Assembly (NCBI RefSeq): GCF_000230995.2
Contig: NC_019973.1
Location: 5,222,001-5,286,000 of the forward strand
Length of the DNA stretch: 64,000 nt
Origin: Mesorhizobium australicum WSM2073
GTDB taxonomy: Bacteria; Pseudomonadota; Alphaproteobacteria; Rhizobiales; Rhizobiaceae
Reading direction: 5' to 3'
Position numbers and translations under genes: made by a program. Positions 1 to 8,794 of the stretch are shown here, piece after piece (the stretch's first letter is position 1; each line of letters begins with the position of its first letter). Below the pieces are notes generated by a model. That model saw only the letters and a program-made list of their open reading frames with translations. It did no database searches and was not told the DNA's origin.

Positions 1-17
1 CGTGGTAGGAGTTTGAC

Positions 18-203
18 ATGCCGCAGCTCATTTTTTTCGCCGTCGTCGGCGTCGCCGCCTATTTCGGTTACCGCACCTTCGTGCGCGAGGCTGAACGCGT
101 GACGGCCAAGGTGCGGCGCACCGAAAAACAGGCGGCCAACGGCGCGATGGGAACGCTGGTCAAGGATCCGCAGACCGGCGAATACCGGCTGGCCAAGGAC
201 TGA
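18..203 (+). CDS. small single-pass membrane protein, unknown function
   Basis: This 61-residue protein has one hydrophobic N-terminal segment at about residues 4-20. A basic, charged stretch follows, with a short C-terminal sequence ending PQTGEYRLAKD. An AGGAG motif lies about 6 bases before the ATG, so the start is well supported. It has the look of the short conserved inner-membrane proteins common in rhizobia, but I cannot assign a function. Its last codons carry the AAGGA that probably serves as ribosome binding site for ispE, so the two genes are likely cotranscribed. Confidence 0.7.
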   Translation: MPQLIFFAVVGVAAYFGYRTFVREAERVTAKVRRTEKQAANGAMGTLVKDPQTGEYRLAKD

Positions 204-208
204 CCCTC

Positions 209-1132
209 ATTTCACTCGCAATCGAGACTGCGGAATCGGGTCAGCGTGTCCGGACATGGGCCGCACCCGCCAAGATAAACCTAGCTTTGCACGTCACCGG
301 CAGGCGCGCCGACGGCTATCATCTCATCGAAAGCCTGGCTGTGTTCACGCGCTTTGGCGACAGGATCGAGATCGCGCCGGCCGACGCCGATGAGTTCAGC
401 GTGTCCGGCCGCTATGCGGCGGACGTACCGCTCGATGGCGGCAATCTTGTGCTGAAGGGCCGCGACGCCCTGCGGCAGGCCGCCGGCGTTCGGAGCACGC
501 CGCCGGTAAGCATCAGGCTCGAAAAGAACCTTCCGGTCGCATCCGGCGTGGGCGGAGGGTCGAGCGACGCGGCGGCCGTGCTGCGCGGGCTGACCGAGAG
601 CTGGGGGCTGGAGCTCGATAGCGCCGAACTGGCGCGGATCGGTCTTTCGCTTGGCGCCGATGTGCCGATGTGCCTGGCGGCAAAGCCGCTGGTCGCGCGC
701 GGCATCGGTGAGGAACTGTCGATGGTGCCGGATTTTTCAGCACTGGGTCTCGTGCTGGTCAACCCGGGCGTGCCGGTCTCGACGACGGAAATCTTCGCCG
801 CACTCTCCCGTCGCGATAATGAGCCGCTGCCGCCGCTGCCGCGCAGCATCGATTTTCACAGCCTGCGCAACTGGCTGGAAATCACCCGCAACGATCTTGA
901 GCGGCCAGCCCTTGCGATGCAGCCCGCCATAGGCAGGGCGCTTTCATGGCTTGATAAGGCCGGATCGGGCTTTTCACGAATGTCCGGATCGGGCGCGACG
1001 TGCTTCGGCCTGTTCGAGACCGGCAATGTCGCCAAGCGCGCGGCGGCCGAGATCCGCGACCGCCAGCCCGACTGGTTCGTCGCGGCAACGCGCAGCATGG
1101 CGTCGGAGGCTGGGCGAGATGGCCAGAATTGA
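209..1132 (+). CDS. ispE: 4-diphosphocytidyl-2-C-methyl-D-erythritol kinase
   Basis: IspE phosphorylates CDP-methylerythritol with ATP in the MEP route to isoprenoid precursors, in the cytoplasm. The family N-terminal signature PAKINL (residues 20-25 in this model) and RADGYH are visible. The GHMP-kinase ATP loop PVASGVGGGSSDAAA follows at about residue 110. About 307 residues fits the family. The start is odd. No ATG or GTG lies in frame upstream of the PAKINL motif, and the in-frame TTG at 287 would delete that motif. ATT at 209 sits 9 bases after AAGGA (195-199) and is the best candidate; CTG at 200 is the alternative. The 3' end overlaps moaB by 14 bases, suggesting translational coupling. 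Confidence 0.88.
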   Translation: MSLAIETAESGQRVRTWAAPAKINLALHVTGRRADGYHLIESLAVFTRFGDRIEIAPADADEFSVSGRYAADVPLDGGNLVLKGRDALRQAAGVRSTPPVSIRLEKNLPVASGVGGGSSDAAAVLRGLTESWGLELDSAELARIGLSLGADVPMCLAAKPLVARGIGEELSMVPDFSALGLVLVNPGVPVSTTEIFAALSRRDNEPLPPLPRSIDFHSLRNWLEITRNDLERPALAMQPAIGRALSWLDKAGSGFSRMSGSGATCFGLFETGNVAKRAAAEIRDRQPDWFVAATRSMASEAGRDGQN

Positions 1133-1673
1133 CGAGAGCCGTGCCTTCATTCCGGTGCGCATCGCGGTGCTGACTGTTTCCGACACACGCAGCCTGGCCG
1201 ACGACAAATCCGGCCAGACACTGGCCGATCGCATTACCAAGGCCGGCCACATCCTGGCCGCCCGCGATATCGTCACCGACGACCGCGAAAAAATCCGCGA
1301 CGCCGTTCTGGCGTGGTCGCGGGACAAGGCCATCGACGTCGTGATCACCACTGGCGGTACCGGTTTTACCGGACGCGATGTGACGCCCGAGGCGCTGGAG
1401 CCGATCTTCGAAAAGCGCATGGACGGATTTTCGGAAGTGTTCCACCGCATTTCCTATGACAAGATCGGCACCTCGACTATCCAGAGCCGGGCGACCGGCG
1501 GTGTCGTCAACGCCACCTTCGTCTTCGTGCTGCCGGGATCGCCCGGCGCCTGCAAGGACGCCTGGGACGGCATCCTCGAGCCACAGCTCGATTACCGGCA
1601 CATGCCCTGTAACTTCGTCGAGATCATGCCGCGCCTGGACGAACATCTGCGGCGCGGCAAATCGGCGTCGTAA
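1119..1673 (+). CDS. moaB: molybdenum cofactor biosynthesis protein MoaB (MogA/MoaB family)
   Basis: This is a cytoplasmic molybdopterin-binding protein of the MoaB/Mog family, which adenylylates molybdopterin or otherwise acts late in molybdenum cofactor assembly. The 184-residue length is typical. The molybdopterin-binding signature TTGGTGFTGRDVTPEA is at residues 77-92 and a second family motif, LPGSPGA, at 138-144. I chose the ATG at 1119 because everything before it in the open frame is antisense-like read-through over ispE. The gene begins inside the end of ispE. MoaB and MogA cannot be separated with certainty by eye. Confidence 0.88.
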   Translation: MARIDESRAFIPVRIAVLTVSDTRSLADDKSGQTLADRITKAGHILAARDIVTDDREKIRDAVLAWSRDKAIDVVITTGGTGFTGRDVTPEALEPIFEKRMDGFSEVFHRISYDKIGTSTIQSRATGGVVNATFVFVLPGSPGACKDAWDGILEPQLDYRHMPCNFVEIMPRLDEHLRRGKSAS

Positions 1674-1701
1674 GCAACGCCACGCAGAGCCGTTGCAAAA
1701 A

Positions 1702-2229
1702 TCACCCCCCAGAGCGGTGCTGCTGCTTCGGCTGCGCTGGCCAGATTTCGGCGTCGAGCCGTCTGGTCGCCAGCCCGCGCGCTAAGGCCTCGGCGCTGCC
1801 GGCATTCTTGGACAGCGATGCCGCCTGTCGCTTGCTGATCACCAGTCCGTCGGCGAGCGCGCGGTTTGCCGAAAAGACCCGGGCCAGGAACGGTGGACGG
1901 CTGCCCCGCGCCCGCGAGAACCGGGCCGCTATTGTCTGCCTGGCCGTATGGGCGACGACGGCGTCGATCCAGCCCTCCACCAGCCTCGCACCCGGTTCGA
2001 GAAACAGCAGCCAGTCACCCTTGGCCTGGCGGATGCCGGCGGCGATGCCCCCGCTCCCCACATAGTGGCAGCCGGCATGCTCGGCGACGCGATGGGTCTG
2101 GTCACTGGAGCCCGTGTCGCAGACGACAACCTCACGCACCACGCCCTCGACCGCGCCGCCAATCAGCGTCGCCAGCGTACGGGCGAGCCCCTCCTCGTCA
2201 TTGTGCGTTTCAATCAGAACACTGAGCAT
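1702..2229 (-). CDS. family 2 (GT-A) glycosyltransferase
   Basis: This 175-residue protein starts MLSVLIETHNDEEGL, the usual beginning of a GT-A nucleotide-sugar fold. DTGSSDQT at residues 38-45 resembles the conserved VDDGSxDxT segment of family 2 enzymes. It is shorter than most family 2 transferases, and the expected DxD metal motif appears as LFLEPG near residue 76, so activity is uncertain. It lies convergent with moaB and divergent from the radical SAM gene at 2329. The start at 2229 was chosen because the open frame beyond it has no family similarity. The sugar donor and acceptor cannot be predicted. Confidence 0.72.
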   Translation of the reverse strand: MLSVLIETHNDEEGLARTLATLIGGAVEGVVREVVVCDTGSSDQTHRVAEHAGCHYVGSGGIAAGIRQAKGDWLLFLEPGARLVEGWIDAVVAHTARQTIAARFSRARGSRPPFLARVFSANRALADGLVISKRQAASLSKNAGSAEALARGLATRRLDAEIWPAQPKQQHRSGG

Positions 2230-2328
2230 GATTAGCCGAATAGCGGAAAGCGTTGGTCGGCGCCAGTTTTTGCAGCGCACCATAGAAAGTTCTTGATTTG
2301 TTCTCATCGATAAAATAGGAATAATTTC

Positions 2329-3534
2329 ATGAACAGAGCGATTCGACACAACATGGACAGTCCATGGGAGCGGGCGAAGATGGAACCGATCATGCGAGCC
2401 GACATTGCAGCCTTCGGAGCAGGACGAGCCGAAATGGCCAATGCAATGATCGAGCAGAGCGGCATGCGGGTCCGTCCGGACCGCAACCGCGGCCGGTCGG
2501 CAGGCATCAATCCGTCCGGCCGGTTCGAACCTGTCAGCCGGCATGTCTTCGACGACGGCTGGAGTTCGCTGGAGGAACTTCCTCCCTTTAAGACCGAGGT
2601 GCAGGTGGAAAAGCCGCGCACCATCATCACCCGCAACGAATCGCCCGACATCTCCTTCGACCGGTCGATCAATCCCTATCGCGGCTGCGAGCACGGTTGC
2701 GTCTATTGCTTCGCGCGGCCGACACACTCGTTCATGGGCCTGTCGCCGGGCCTGGACTTCGAATCCAAGCTGTTCGCCAAGCCCGACGCGGCACGCCTGC
2801 TCGACAAGGAATTGTCAAAGGATGGCTACCAGCCGCGCACCATCGCCATCGGCACCAACACCGATCCCTACCAGCCGATCGAGAAGCAGTACCGGATCAT
2901 GCGCGAAATCCTCGAAGTGCTGGAGGCGCGCGGCCACCCGGTCGGCATCGTCACCAAGTCAGCCCTGGTCGTGCGCGACATCGACATTCTGTCGCGCATG
3001 GCGGAGCGGGGCTTGGCCAAGGTGGCGCTGTCGGTGACGACGCTTGACCGCATGCTGGCCAGGACGATGGAACCTCGGGCATCGACGCCGACCAAGCGGC
3101 TGGAGGCGATCAGGCAGCTTTCGGATGCCGGTATCCCCGCTTCGGTGATGGTGGCGCCGATCATTCCGGGCCTGACCGACCAGGAGATGGAACGCATCCT
3201 CGACTCGGCGCACCATGCCGGGGCGCGCGAAGCCGGCTATGTGGTGCTGCGCCTGCCGCTGGAGGTCAGCCCGATCTTCAAGGATTGGCTGCTGCGCCAC
3301 TATCCCGACCGCTACCGCCACGTCATGTCGCTGGTCCGTTCGATGCGCGACGGCAAGGACTACGATTCGGAATGGGGCAAGCGCATGAAGGGCGCCGGGC
3401 CCTATGCCTGGCAGATCGGCCGGCGCTTCGAAATCACCGCCAAGCGGCTCGGCCTCAATGCCGAGCGGCGTACACTGCGGACCGACCAGTTCGTCGCTGC
3501 CGGCAAGGACCAGGAGCAGTTGATGCTGCTCTGA
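2329..3534 (+). CDS. PA0069-type radical SAM protein (SplB-like)
   Basis: This is a 401-residue radical SAM enzyme with the cluster motif C120-x3-C124-x2-C127 in the context [14 protein letters not shown]. The SplB-like core follows, with [11 protein letters not shown] and later [12 protein letters not shown]. This layout matches the PA0069 family found across Proteobacteria, which resembles spore photoproduct lyase but has no established substrate. The start has a TAGGA about 8 bases upstream. It stands alone between a divergent glycosyltransferase and rnhB. The family assignment is strong; a DNA-repair role is only an inference from SplB similarity. Confidence 0.88.
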   Translation: MNRAIRHNMDSPWERAKMEPIMRADIAAFGAGRAEMANAMIEQSGMRVRPDRNRGRSAGINPSGRFEPVSRHVFDDGWSSLEELPPFKTEVQVEKPRTIITRNESPDISFDRSINPYRGCEHGCVYCFARPTHSFMGLSPGLDFESKLFAKPDAARLLDKELSKDGYQPRTIAIGTNTDPYQPIEKQYRIMREILEVLEARGHPVGIVTKSALVVRDIDILSRMAERGLAKVALSVTTLDRMLARTMEPRASTPTKRLEAIRQLSDAGIPASVMVAPIIPGLTDQEMERILDSAHHAGAREAGYVVLRLPLEVSPIFKDWLLRHYPDRYRHVMSLVRSMRDGKDYDSEWGKRMKGAGPYAWQIGRRFEITAKRLGLNAERRTLRTDQFVAAGKDQEQLMLL

Positions 3535-3686
3535 ACCGAAAATCGCCTCGGCTGTTCATTGCCGCCGTGGCAAAGAAATCCCGTCCGGCCTGCCCCGGCC
3601 TGCAGACGGTGCCCTCCCGGTCCGGCGCCCCACCCGACCCGGAGGGACTTGCGGAGAATCGGAGCCGATGCGAACCTCGCCGCAAC

Positions 3687-4382
3687 ATGGCTCGCGCGCG
3701 TTCTGATTCTCCGCCTCTCTTCGAAATCGTCGAGAAACCCGATTTCTCCTTCGAGACGAAGGCGATGGCCGATGGTTTGTGGCCGGTCGCGGGGATGGAC
3801 GAAGCCGGTCGCGGCCCGCTCGCGGGTCCCGTGGTCGCGGCGGCAGTGGTGCTCGACCCCGCCAATATTCCCGAGGGTCTCGACGATTCCAAGCGGCTTA
3901 GCCACCTGCAGCGCGAAGCGCTGTTCCTGCACATCATCGGCTCCGCTCTCGGCGTATCGATGGCGTCGATCAGCGCCGAGGGCATCGATGGCACCAACAT
4001 CCTCAAGGCGAGCCTCGAAGCGATGCGCCGCGCACTGGTCGGGCTGCCGGTGCAGGCTAAGCTCGCGCTCGCGGATGGGCGCGACGTGCCGCCGGGATTG
4101 CCCTGCGAGGGGCGCGCGCTGATCAAGGGCGACCAGCGCTCCCAATCGATCGCCGCAGCCTCGATCGTCGCCAAGGTCATGCGCGACCGCATGATGCGCG
4201 GCTGCGGCAATCATCACGGCCGCTACGGCTTCGAAGTGCATATGGGCTACGCCACGGTCCGGCACCGCACGGCGATCGAGGCGCATGGGCCAGTGGCTCG
4301 GCTGCATCGCACCTCGTTTGCGCCGTTCCGGCTGGGCGGGACTGAAGTGGTTGAGGAAGAGAGCTTGGCCGGGCTGGAGTAG
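3687..4382 (+). CDS. rnhB: ribonuclease HII
   Basis: RNase HII cleaves the RNA strand of RNA-DNA hybrids and starts removal of misincorporated ribonucleotides. The catalytic signature [13 protein letters not shown] begins at residue 37, with acidic residues D38 and E39. The [21 protein letters not shown] segment contains further conserved positions. The 231-residue length fits the family. The open frame extends far upstream, but the ATG at 3687 is the one that leaves a short N-terminal tail before the catalytic domain. It converges on the ATP synthase operon, separated by a repeat element and the operon terminator. Confidence 0.92.
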   Translation: MARARSDSPPLFEIVEKPDFSFETKAMADGLWPVAGMDEAGRGPLAGPVVAAAVVLDPANIPEGLDDSKRLSHLQREALFLHIIGSALGVSMASISAEGIDGTNILKASLEAMRRALVGLPVQAKLALADGRDVPPGLPCEGRALIKGDQRSQSIAAASIVAKVMRDRMMRGCGNHHGRYGFEVHMGYATVRHRTAIEAHGPVARLHRTSFAPFRLGGTEVVEEESLAGLE

Positions 4383-4404
4383 GGCGACGGCAGTGGCAAT
4401 TCCA

Positions 4405-4441
4405 TCTTCCCCACGAGGGCGGAGATTGGCCGCTTTGACGC
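4405..4441. repeat. intergenic repeat element, copy 1
   Basis: The 18-base core CCCCACGAGGGCGGAGAT occurs here (4409-4426) and again at 20212-20229. Both copies are intergenic, just past the 3' end of a gene. The flanks resemble each other loosely (CTTTGACGCG here, CGGCGCGACG there). Such short elements are common between mesorhizobial genes, and I infer a dispersed palindromic family. Confidence 0.6.
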
Positions 4442-4455
4442 GCCGCTTTCTCCCA

Positions 4456-4488
4456 AACAAAAAAGCCGCCAGGTTGCCCGGGCGGCTT
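4456..4488 (-). terminator. intrinsic terminator of the F0 ATP synthase operon
   Basis: Read on the minus strand, an 8-bp stem AAGCCGCC/GGCGGCTT with a 10-base loop is followed at once by a run of T residues. It lies about 20 bases past the atpF stop codon. This is a textbook Rho-independent terminator and the only strong one at the end of the operon. Confidence 0.85.
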
Positions 4489-4510
4489 CGTGTCAGCGAC
4501 TGAAGAACGC

Positions 4511-5002
4511 TCAGTTCAGCTTGGCCTTCACATCCTGCAGCGCGGACCTGAACAGGTCGGCTCCGGCCTTGGCGTCAACCTTGGCGGCGAGCAATGCGCG
4601 TGCCGCCTCGACGGCTATATCGACGGCGCTGGCGCGCACTTCGGCAACCGCGTCACGCTCGGCTTGGCCGATCTTCTGCTCGGCAAGCGCGGTGCGCCTG
4701 GCAACGTAGTCCTCGGTCTTCTTGTGGGCGTCGGCAGCCAGCAGTTCGGCCTCACGCTTGGCGGCCGCTACAATGTCGGCGGCCTCCTGCTCGGCTTCCT
4801 TGCGCTTCTTCTTGTATTGGCCGAGCAGTTGCTGGGCTTCGTCGCGCAGCTTGCGGGCCTCGTCGAGCTCACTGCTGATCCTGGCGGCGCGGGCGTCGAG
4901 CGCCTTGGCGATCATGCCGGGCACCTTGATGTAGATGGCGATGGCCAGGAAGATGATCAGGGCAATCGTGGCCCAGAGCGTTGCGAGAGATGTAGCGTCC
5001 AT
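4511..5002 (-). CDS. atpF: F0F1 ATP synthase subunit b
   Basis: Subunit b is part of the peripheral stalk that holds F1 against rotation. The 163-residue protein has one N-terminal membrane helix (about residues 6-26). A long, charged, alanine-rich helix follows that would form the coiled coil with b'. The ATG at 5002 has a GAGGAG about 6 bases upstream; the longer open frame adds an arginine/proline-rich stretch unlike the family. It is the last gene of the F0 operon, 10 bases after the b' gene, with a terminator just downstream. Having separate b and b' genes is usual in alphaproteobacteria. Confidence 0.92.
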   Translation of the reverse strand: MDATSLATLWATIALIIFLAIAIYIKVPGMIAKALDARAARISSELDEARKLRDEAQQLLGQYKKKRKEAEQEAADIVAAAKREAELLAADAHKKTEDYVARRTALAEQKIGQAERDAVAEVRASAVDIAVEAARALLAAKVDAKAGADLFRSALQDVKAKLN

Positions 5003-5012
5003 GATGCGCTCC

Positions 5013-5612
5013 TCACCGGGCCACGGATTTGACCGCGGCCGCGATCTCGGCCTTGCTGGCCTTGCCGCCAACGAGTGCCTCGACGATCGCCGAAGCGGTA
5101 TCCTCGGCGATGCTGCCGACTTCCTTCATGGCATTGGCCTTGATGGAAGAAATGCGTGCCTCGGCCTCGCCAAGCTTCTCATCGAGCGCGGCCTCGATCT
5201 TCTTGCGCGCGGTGTCGGCTTCCGCCTTCGCCGCATCGCTGGCCTGCTGGCCGATCGAGTTCGCGTTCTTCTTGGCTTCCGCCAGTTCCTGCTCGTAAGC
5301 GGCAACGGCGGCGTCGGCCTCGCCCTTCAACTTGGCCGCCTGGTCGAGATCCTGGCTGATGCGGTCGTTGCGGACATCGATGATGCCGCCGACGCGCGGC
5401 ATCACGACCCGCTTCAGGAACAGGTAGAACAGCCCGAACGTGATCGCCAGCCACAGAAGCTGCGACGGAAACGTCTCCGGATTGAATGGCGGAAACGTGC
5501 CGTGCGTTTCGGCAGGCACGCTGGTGCCGGAATGCGTGTCGCCTCCGGTCGCAGCGTGGCTGGTGTCGGCTGATGGCGCGGACTCTTGCGCGAAGGCAGA
5601 TGTCACGAACAT
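5013..5612 (-). CDS. atpG: F0F1 ATP synthase subunit b'
   Basis: This is the second peripheral-stalk subunit, pairing with b as a heterodimer. The 199-residue protein has a polar N-terminal extension of about 45 residues, then a membrane helix (LLWLAITFGLFYLFL). A long charged coiled coil follows, containing RVGGIIDVRNDRISQDLDQA, the usual b' sequence. It sits between atpE and atpF and ends only 10 bases before atpF starts. The symbol atpG is the rhizobial usage for b' (atpG also names gamma in other bacteria, which this is not). Confidence 0.92.
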   Translation of the reverse strand: MFVTSAFAQESAPSADTSHAATGGDTHSGTSVPAETHGTFPPFNPETFPSQLLWLAITFGLFYLFLKRVVMPRVGGIIDVRNDRISQDLDQAAKLKGEADAAVAAYEQELAEAKKNANSIGQQASDAAKAEADTARKKIEAALDEKLGEAEARISSIKANAMKEVGSIAEDTASAIVEALVGGKASKAEIAAAVKSVAR

Positions 5613-5674
5613 GGACTATCCCCAGATATCAGGCCCGCCGCTTGCGCGGCCGGCCTGTCCAATCTTCCCAGTAC

Positions 5675-5899
5675 TCAGCCGAACAGGGCCAGCAGCGCAA
5701 TGAGAAGCGAGAAGATGCCCAGAGCTTCGGTCACGGCGAAGCCGAAAATCAGGCGGCCGAACTGGCCGTCGGCGGCCGACGGATTGCGCAGCGCGCCCGA
5801 GAGGTAGCTGCCGAAGATGTTGCCCAGGCCAATGCCCGCGCCACCCATGCCCAGGCAAGCGATGCCGGCGCCGATGTACTTTGCTGCTTCTGCGTCCAT
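5675..5899 (-). CDS. atpE: F0F1 ATP synthase subunit c
   Basis: This is the proton-carrying proteolipid that forms the rotor ring. The 74-residue protein is two membrane helices joined by a polar loop containing R38-N39-P40. The first helix has the glycine-rich packing motif [11 protein letters not shown]. The proton-binding carboxylate is E58 in AVTEALGIF. It lacks the extra glutamates of sodium-binding rings, so proton coupling is expected. It lies between atpB and the b' gene in the usual order. Confidence 0.95.
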   Translation of the reverse strand: MDAEAAKYIGAGIACLGMGGAGIGLGNIFGSYLSGALRNPSAADGQFGRLIFGFAVTEALGIFSLLIALLALFG

Positions 5900-5965
5900 T
5901 TGTTCAACTCCTTTGGATCTGAAAATTCCGTTGCTATTCCATCCGGCGTCGTGCCGGAAACCTGA

Positions 5966-6730
5966 TTAGTGCGAAGGATGGAGGGCGTCGTTGAGATACA
6001 TGCAGGTCAGCACCGCAAAGACATAGGCCTGCAACAGCGCCACCAGCAATTCGAGCGCCGTCAACGCCACCGCCATGGCCAGCGGCAGGATCGATCCCGC
6101 AATGCCGAGCGCACCCAGCGCACTGAGACTGACCACAAATCCCGAAAAAACCTTCAGCGTGATGTGGCCGGCGAGCATGTTTGCGAACAGACGAACCGAG
6201 AGGCTGACCGGGCGCGACACGAAGGAAATCACCTCGATCGGAACGACAAGCACCATCATCAGGAGGGGCACGCCCTTCGGCACGAACAGCTTCAGGAAGC
6301 CAAGGCCATGCTTCATGAATCCATAGACGATCACGGTGCCAATCACCATGATGGCCAAACCGAAGGTGACGATGATGTGGCTGGTGATGGTGAAGAAATA
6401 CGGGAACAGGCCGAGCAGATTGGCGACCAGTACGAACATGAACAGCGAGAACACGAAAGGGAAGAATTTCATGCCCTGCGTGCCGGCGGCATCGCGCAGC
6501 ATGTTGCCGACGAACTCATAGGCCATTTCGGAGACCGACTGCAGCCGGCCGGGGACCAGGCTGCGGCTCGACGTCGTCAGGAACAGGAAGGCCGCGGCAA
6601 TGACCACGGTCGCGACCATGAACAGCGCGGAATTGGTGAAGGACAGATCATAGCCGCCGATCTCGATCGGAACCAGCTTGATGATATGGAACTGGTGGAT
6701 CGGATCGACCTTGTCAGCTGCCACGTTCAA
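5966..6730 (-). CDS. atpB: F0F1 ATP synthase subunit a
   Basis: Subunit a forms the two proton half-channels against the c ring. This 254-residue polytopic protein contains [18 protein letters not shown], which carries the essential arginine that faces the c-ring carboxylate. C-terminal helices contain the conserved [22 protein letters not shown] region, split here only for quoting. Length and order (atpI, atpB, atpE) match rhizobial F0 operons. Confidence 0.95.
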   Translation of the reverse strand: MNVAADKVDPIHQFHIIKLVPIEIGGYDLSFTNSALFMVATVVIAAAFLFLTTSSRSLVPGRLQSVSEMAYEFVGNMLRDAAGTQGMKFFPFVFSLFMFVLVANLLGLFPYFFTITSHIIVTFGLAIMVIGTVIVYGFMKHGLGFLKLFVPKGVPLLMMVLVVPIEVISFVSRPVSLSVRLFANMLAGHITLKVFSGFVVSLSALGALGIAGSILPLAMAVALTALELLVALLQAYVFAVLTCMYLNDALHPSH

Positions 6731-6809
6731 ACCCCGTCAATGCCGCGTACGGCTAAATTACCATTGCCGCATGGTAGGCGGCTATTTCCAAATGCCGCCT
6801 GAAAGGCGG

Positions 6810-7211
6810 TCATTTGCTGTCGTCCAGGTCGCGGCGCGGCTTCGCACCTTGTCCGAATTCCGCCACAACGCCAGCTGAACGCATGACATTGAGCACGCCG
6901 GCGCCAAAGCCAAGCAGCAGGAAAACGATCAGGCCCCACGGCGATGTCCCCGCCATACGGTCGATGATCCAGCCGATGCCGGCGCCTACCACCACCCCGG
7001 CGATAAACTCGCTGGATAGTTTGATCGCCTGACCGTATCCGGTCACTGGTTTCGCGTCGTCTTTCCCCTCGAGCCGGTTCGGCAGCCTTGTCGCAAGCGA
7101 TGCTCCAAGTTCACGCCGACGTCGCTCAAGATCGTCGTCGCGGATTTCGGGGTCATGCTGCTTGCCGCGGCCGGTTTCTCCGGTTCCGTCTGGCCTGTTT
7201 TTCTCGGCCAT
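6810..7211 (-). CDS. atpI: ATP synthase accessory protein AtpI
   Basis: AtpI is a small membrane protein encoded first in F0 operons and thought to help c-ring assembly. The protein has 133 residues. Its N-terminal half is very polar (RDDDLERRRRELGASLATRLP). Two membrane helices follow, around FIAGVVVGAGIGWIIDR and GLIVFLLLGFGAGVLNVMR. The GxG-rich first helix is typical of the family. I chose the ATG at 7211 (MAEKNRP); the open frame adds ten residues upstream. F1 genes are not in the window, as expected for alphaproteobacteria, where F0 and F1 operons are separate. Confidence 0.9.
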   Translation of the reverse strand: MAEKNRPDGTGETGRGKQHDPEIRDDDLERRRRELGASLATRLPNRLEGKDDAKPVTGYGQAIKLSSEFIAGVVVGAGIGWIIDRMAGTSPWGLIVFLLLGFGAGVLNVMRSAGVVAEFGQGAKPRRDLDDSK

Positions 7212-7468
7212 CGCAACCCCCCTGCCCGGGCAGACCGTCACCGTCCGTCCGCTTCTAAAGTCGCCGGCAACATAGTTAGAGGGTTTGCGCCCGTCAAGCC
7301 ACGGAGGGAAGTTCCGCGCTGTCTATTTTAGCTAATAAAATCAAATAATTAGAAAGGTGCGACATCGTGCCCTTTGCGATCGGCGGAATGCGCCGCGCGA
7401 ATCCCCGCGACAATGGCTCTCCGATCGACCGTGCGAACGCGCGAAAAGACGGGCGGGCGGCGGAACGT

Positions 7469-8650
7469 TCAGCTCCAGCCACCACCATAGGTCCGGTAGA
7501 ATATATGCAGGCCGATCTTGGTCATCTTCTGCATCGTGCGGGCCCAGCCGGGATGGACGTAATTGGCATAGTAGTGGGTCGACGATCCCACTTCCGGAAT
7601 GAAGATCTTGCCAGCGGTGACGGCCATGCCGACATCCTGAGCGGTCTTGTAGGCGACCGGATTGTCGATGCGCTTCTTCCTGCCGTCGCAGGCGAAGGAG
7701 AACTGGCAGCGGTTGAACCAGCTGTCGTTCTGGTAGACGACGCCGCAGATCGAATTGGGATAGGCGGGATTGCGGACCCGGTTGAGGATCACCTGGGCAA
7801 CGGCGGCCTGACCGCGCACTGCTTCGCCGCGGGCCTCGAAATAGATGCCGTTGGCCAGGCACTTCTGCTCCGGCTCGGAGAAGACGCTCGCCGGAAGCGG
7901 ATTCTGGATCCATGAATGGTCGCCCTTGGCCATCGGCGGAATGAAGCGGCCGCTGTTGGGCTCTTCATCCTGAAGCAGGGCTTCAAAGGGCGAGGCCTTG
8001 GCATAGTCCGGCGCGGATTGCGCATAGGCGGTCGCCAGCACATCGGGATGGTCGTTGTTGACCAGGGCCGCAAGCATGGCCGGCACGCCGGGATCCGGCT
8101 TCTTGTCCTCACGCGCATGGAATGCCGCGGCGATCTGGATTTCCTTGCCTTTGATCCGCGGCTTGGCGAAGGCCATTTTCAGATCGCCGTCCATGCTCGG
8201 CCGCATCAGCGAGGAGGTCCGCTGGAAGATCGAGCCGGCATTGAAGTTCTTCGGTGGCGCCACGGGAGAGACCTGGACGATGCGGCCCTTCTTGTCGGCG
8301 CGCACGACGCGATCCTCGTCGGGCGACCCGCTGACCTTGCCGCCCTTGCCGCGAAACGAGACGGCGCCGACACCGGGAAGGCGAACACCGGAACCCGAGA
8401 TCGAGCTGGTGACGTCGGAATCGACGAACGGCATCTCGGCGGCGTGGACCGAACCGGCGACGGATTTCTCGACATAGGAATTCCAGCGCGTGGTCGGCGA
8501 TTCAAGGCCGGAAACGAGGCTGGTCATGTCCTGGTAGGCAGCGACGGTCGGAAAGCCGATCCAGATACCGAGACCAATGATGAACGGAGACACAAGGCTG
8601 CGTTTCTCACCGGCGGCGGCCATCAGCCGCTTCAACACACGTCGATGCAC
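7469..8650 (-). CDS. cell wall hydrolase, SleB family
   Basis: This is a predicted exported peptidoglycan hydrolase. A single membrane segment or uncleaved signal lies near the N terminus (SPFIIGLGIWIGFPTVAAYQ). About 200 low-complexity residues follow, then a C-terminal SleB (hydrolase_2) domain beginning CLANGIYFEARGE and containing AAVAQVILNRVRNPAYP. The catalytic glutamate is expected in YFEARGE. The GTG at 8650 has GGAGAGAG about 6 bases upstream and is preferred over the ATG at 8692. Length from the GTG is 393 residues. It is monocistronic; a role in cell-wall remodelling is inferred from the family. Confidence 0.85.
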   Translation of the reverse strand: MHRRVLKRLMAAAGEKRSLVSPFIIGLGIWIGFPTVAAYQDMTSLVSGLESPTTRWNSYVEKSVAGSVHAAEMPFVDSDVTSSISGSGVRLPGVGAVSFRGKGGKVSGSPDEDRVVRADKKGRIVQVSPVAPPKNFNAGSIFQRTSSLMRPSMDGDLKMAFAKPRIKGKEIQIAAAFHAREDKKPDPGVPAMLAALVNNDHPDVLATAYAQSAPDYAKASPFEALLQDEEPNSGRFIPPMAKGDHSWIQNPLPASVFSEPEQKCLANGIYFEARGEAVRGQAAVAQVILNRVRNPAYPNSICGVVYQNDSWFNRCQFSFACDGRKKRIDNPVAYKTAQDVGMAVTAGKIFIPEVGSSTHYYANYVHPGWARTMQKMTKIGLHIFYRTYGGGWS

Positions 8651-8794
8651 GGAACTCTCTCCAGGAACGCAACTGACCCCACTGGAGAGCAAAATGATGC
8701 ATTAACCTTGATGGGACGTTAACGAGGTCGGTCAGGTTTTCTCGGTCGGCTAGAGGTCGTGGGTTCGAAGTCGGGCGATTTTGCGACGGGAAGC

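Noticed and set aside
8745..8785. Possible tRNA T-arm (GGGTTCGAAGTC)
   Set aside because: No matching acceptor, D or anticodon stems surround it, and there is no CCA-like end.
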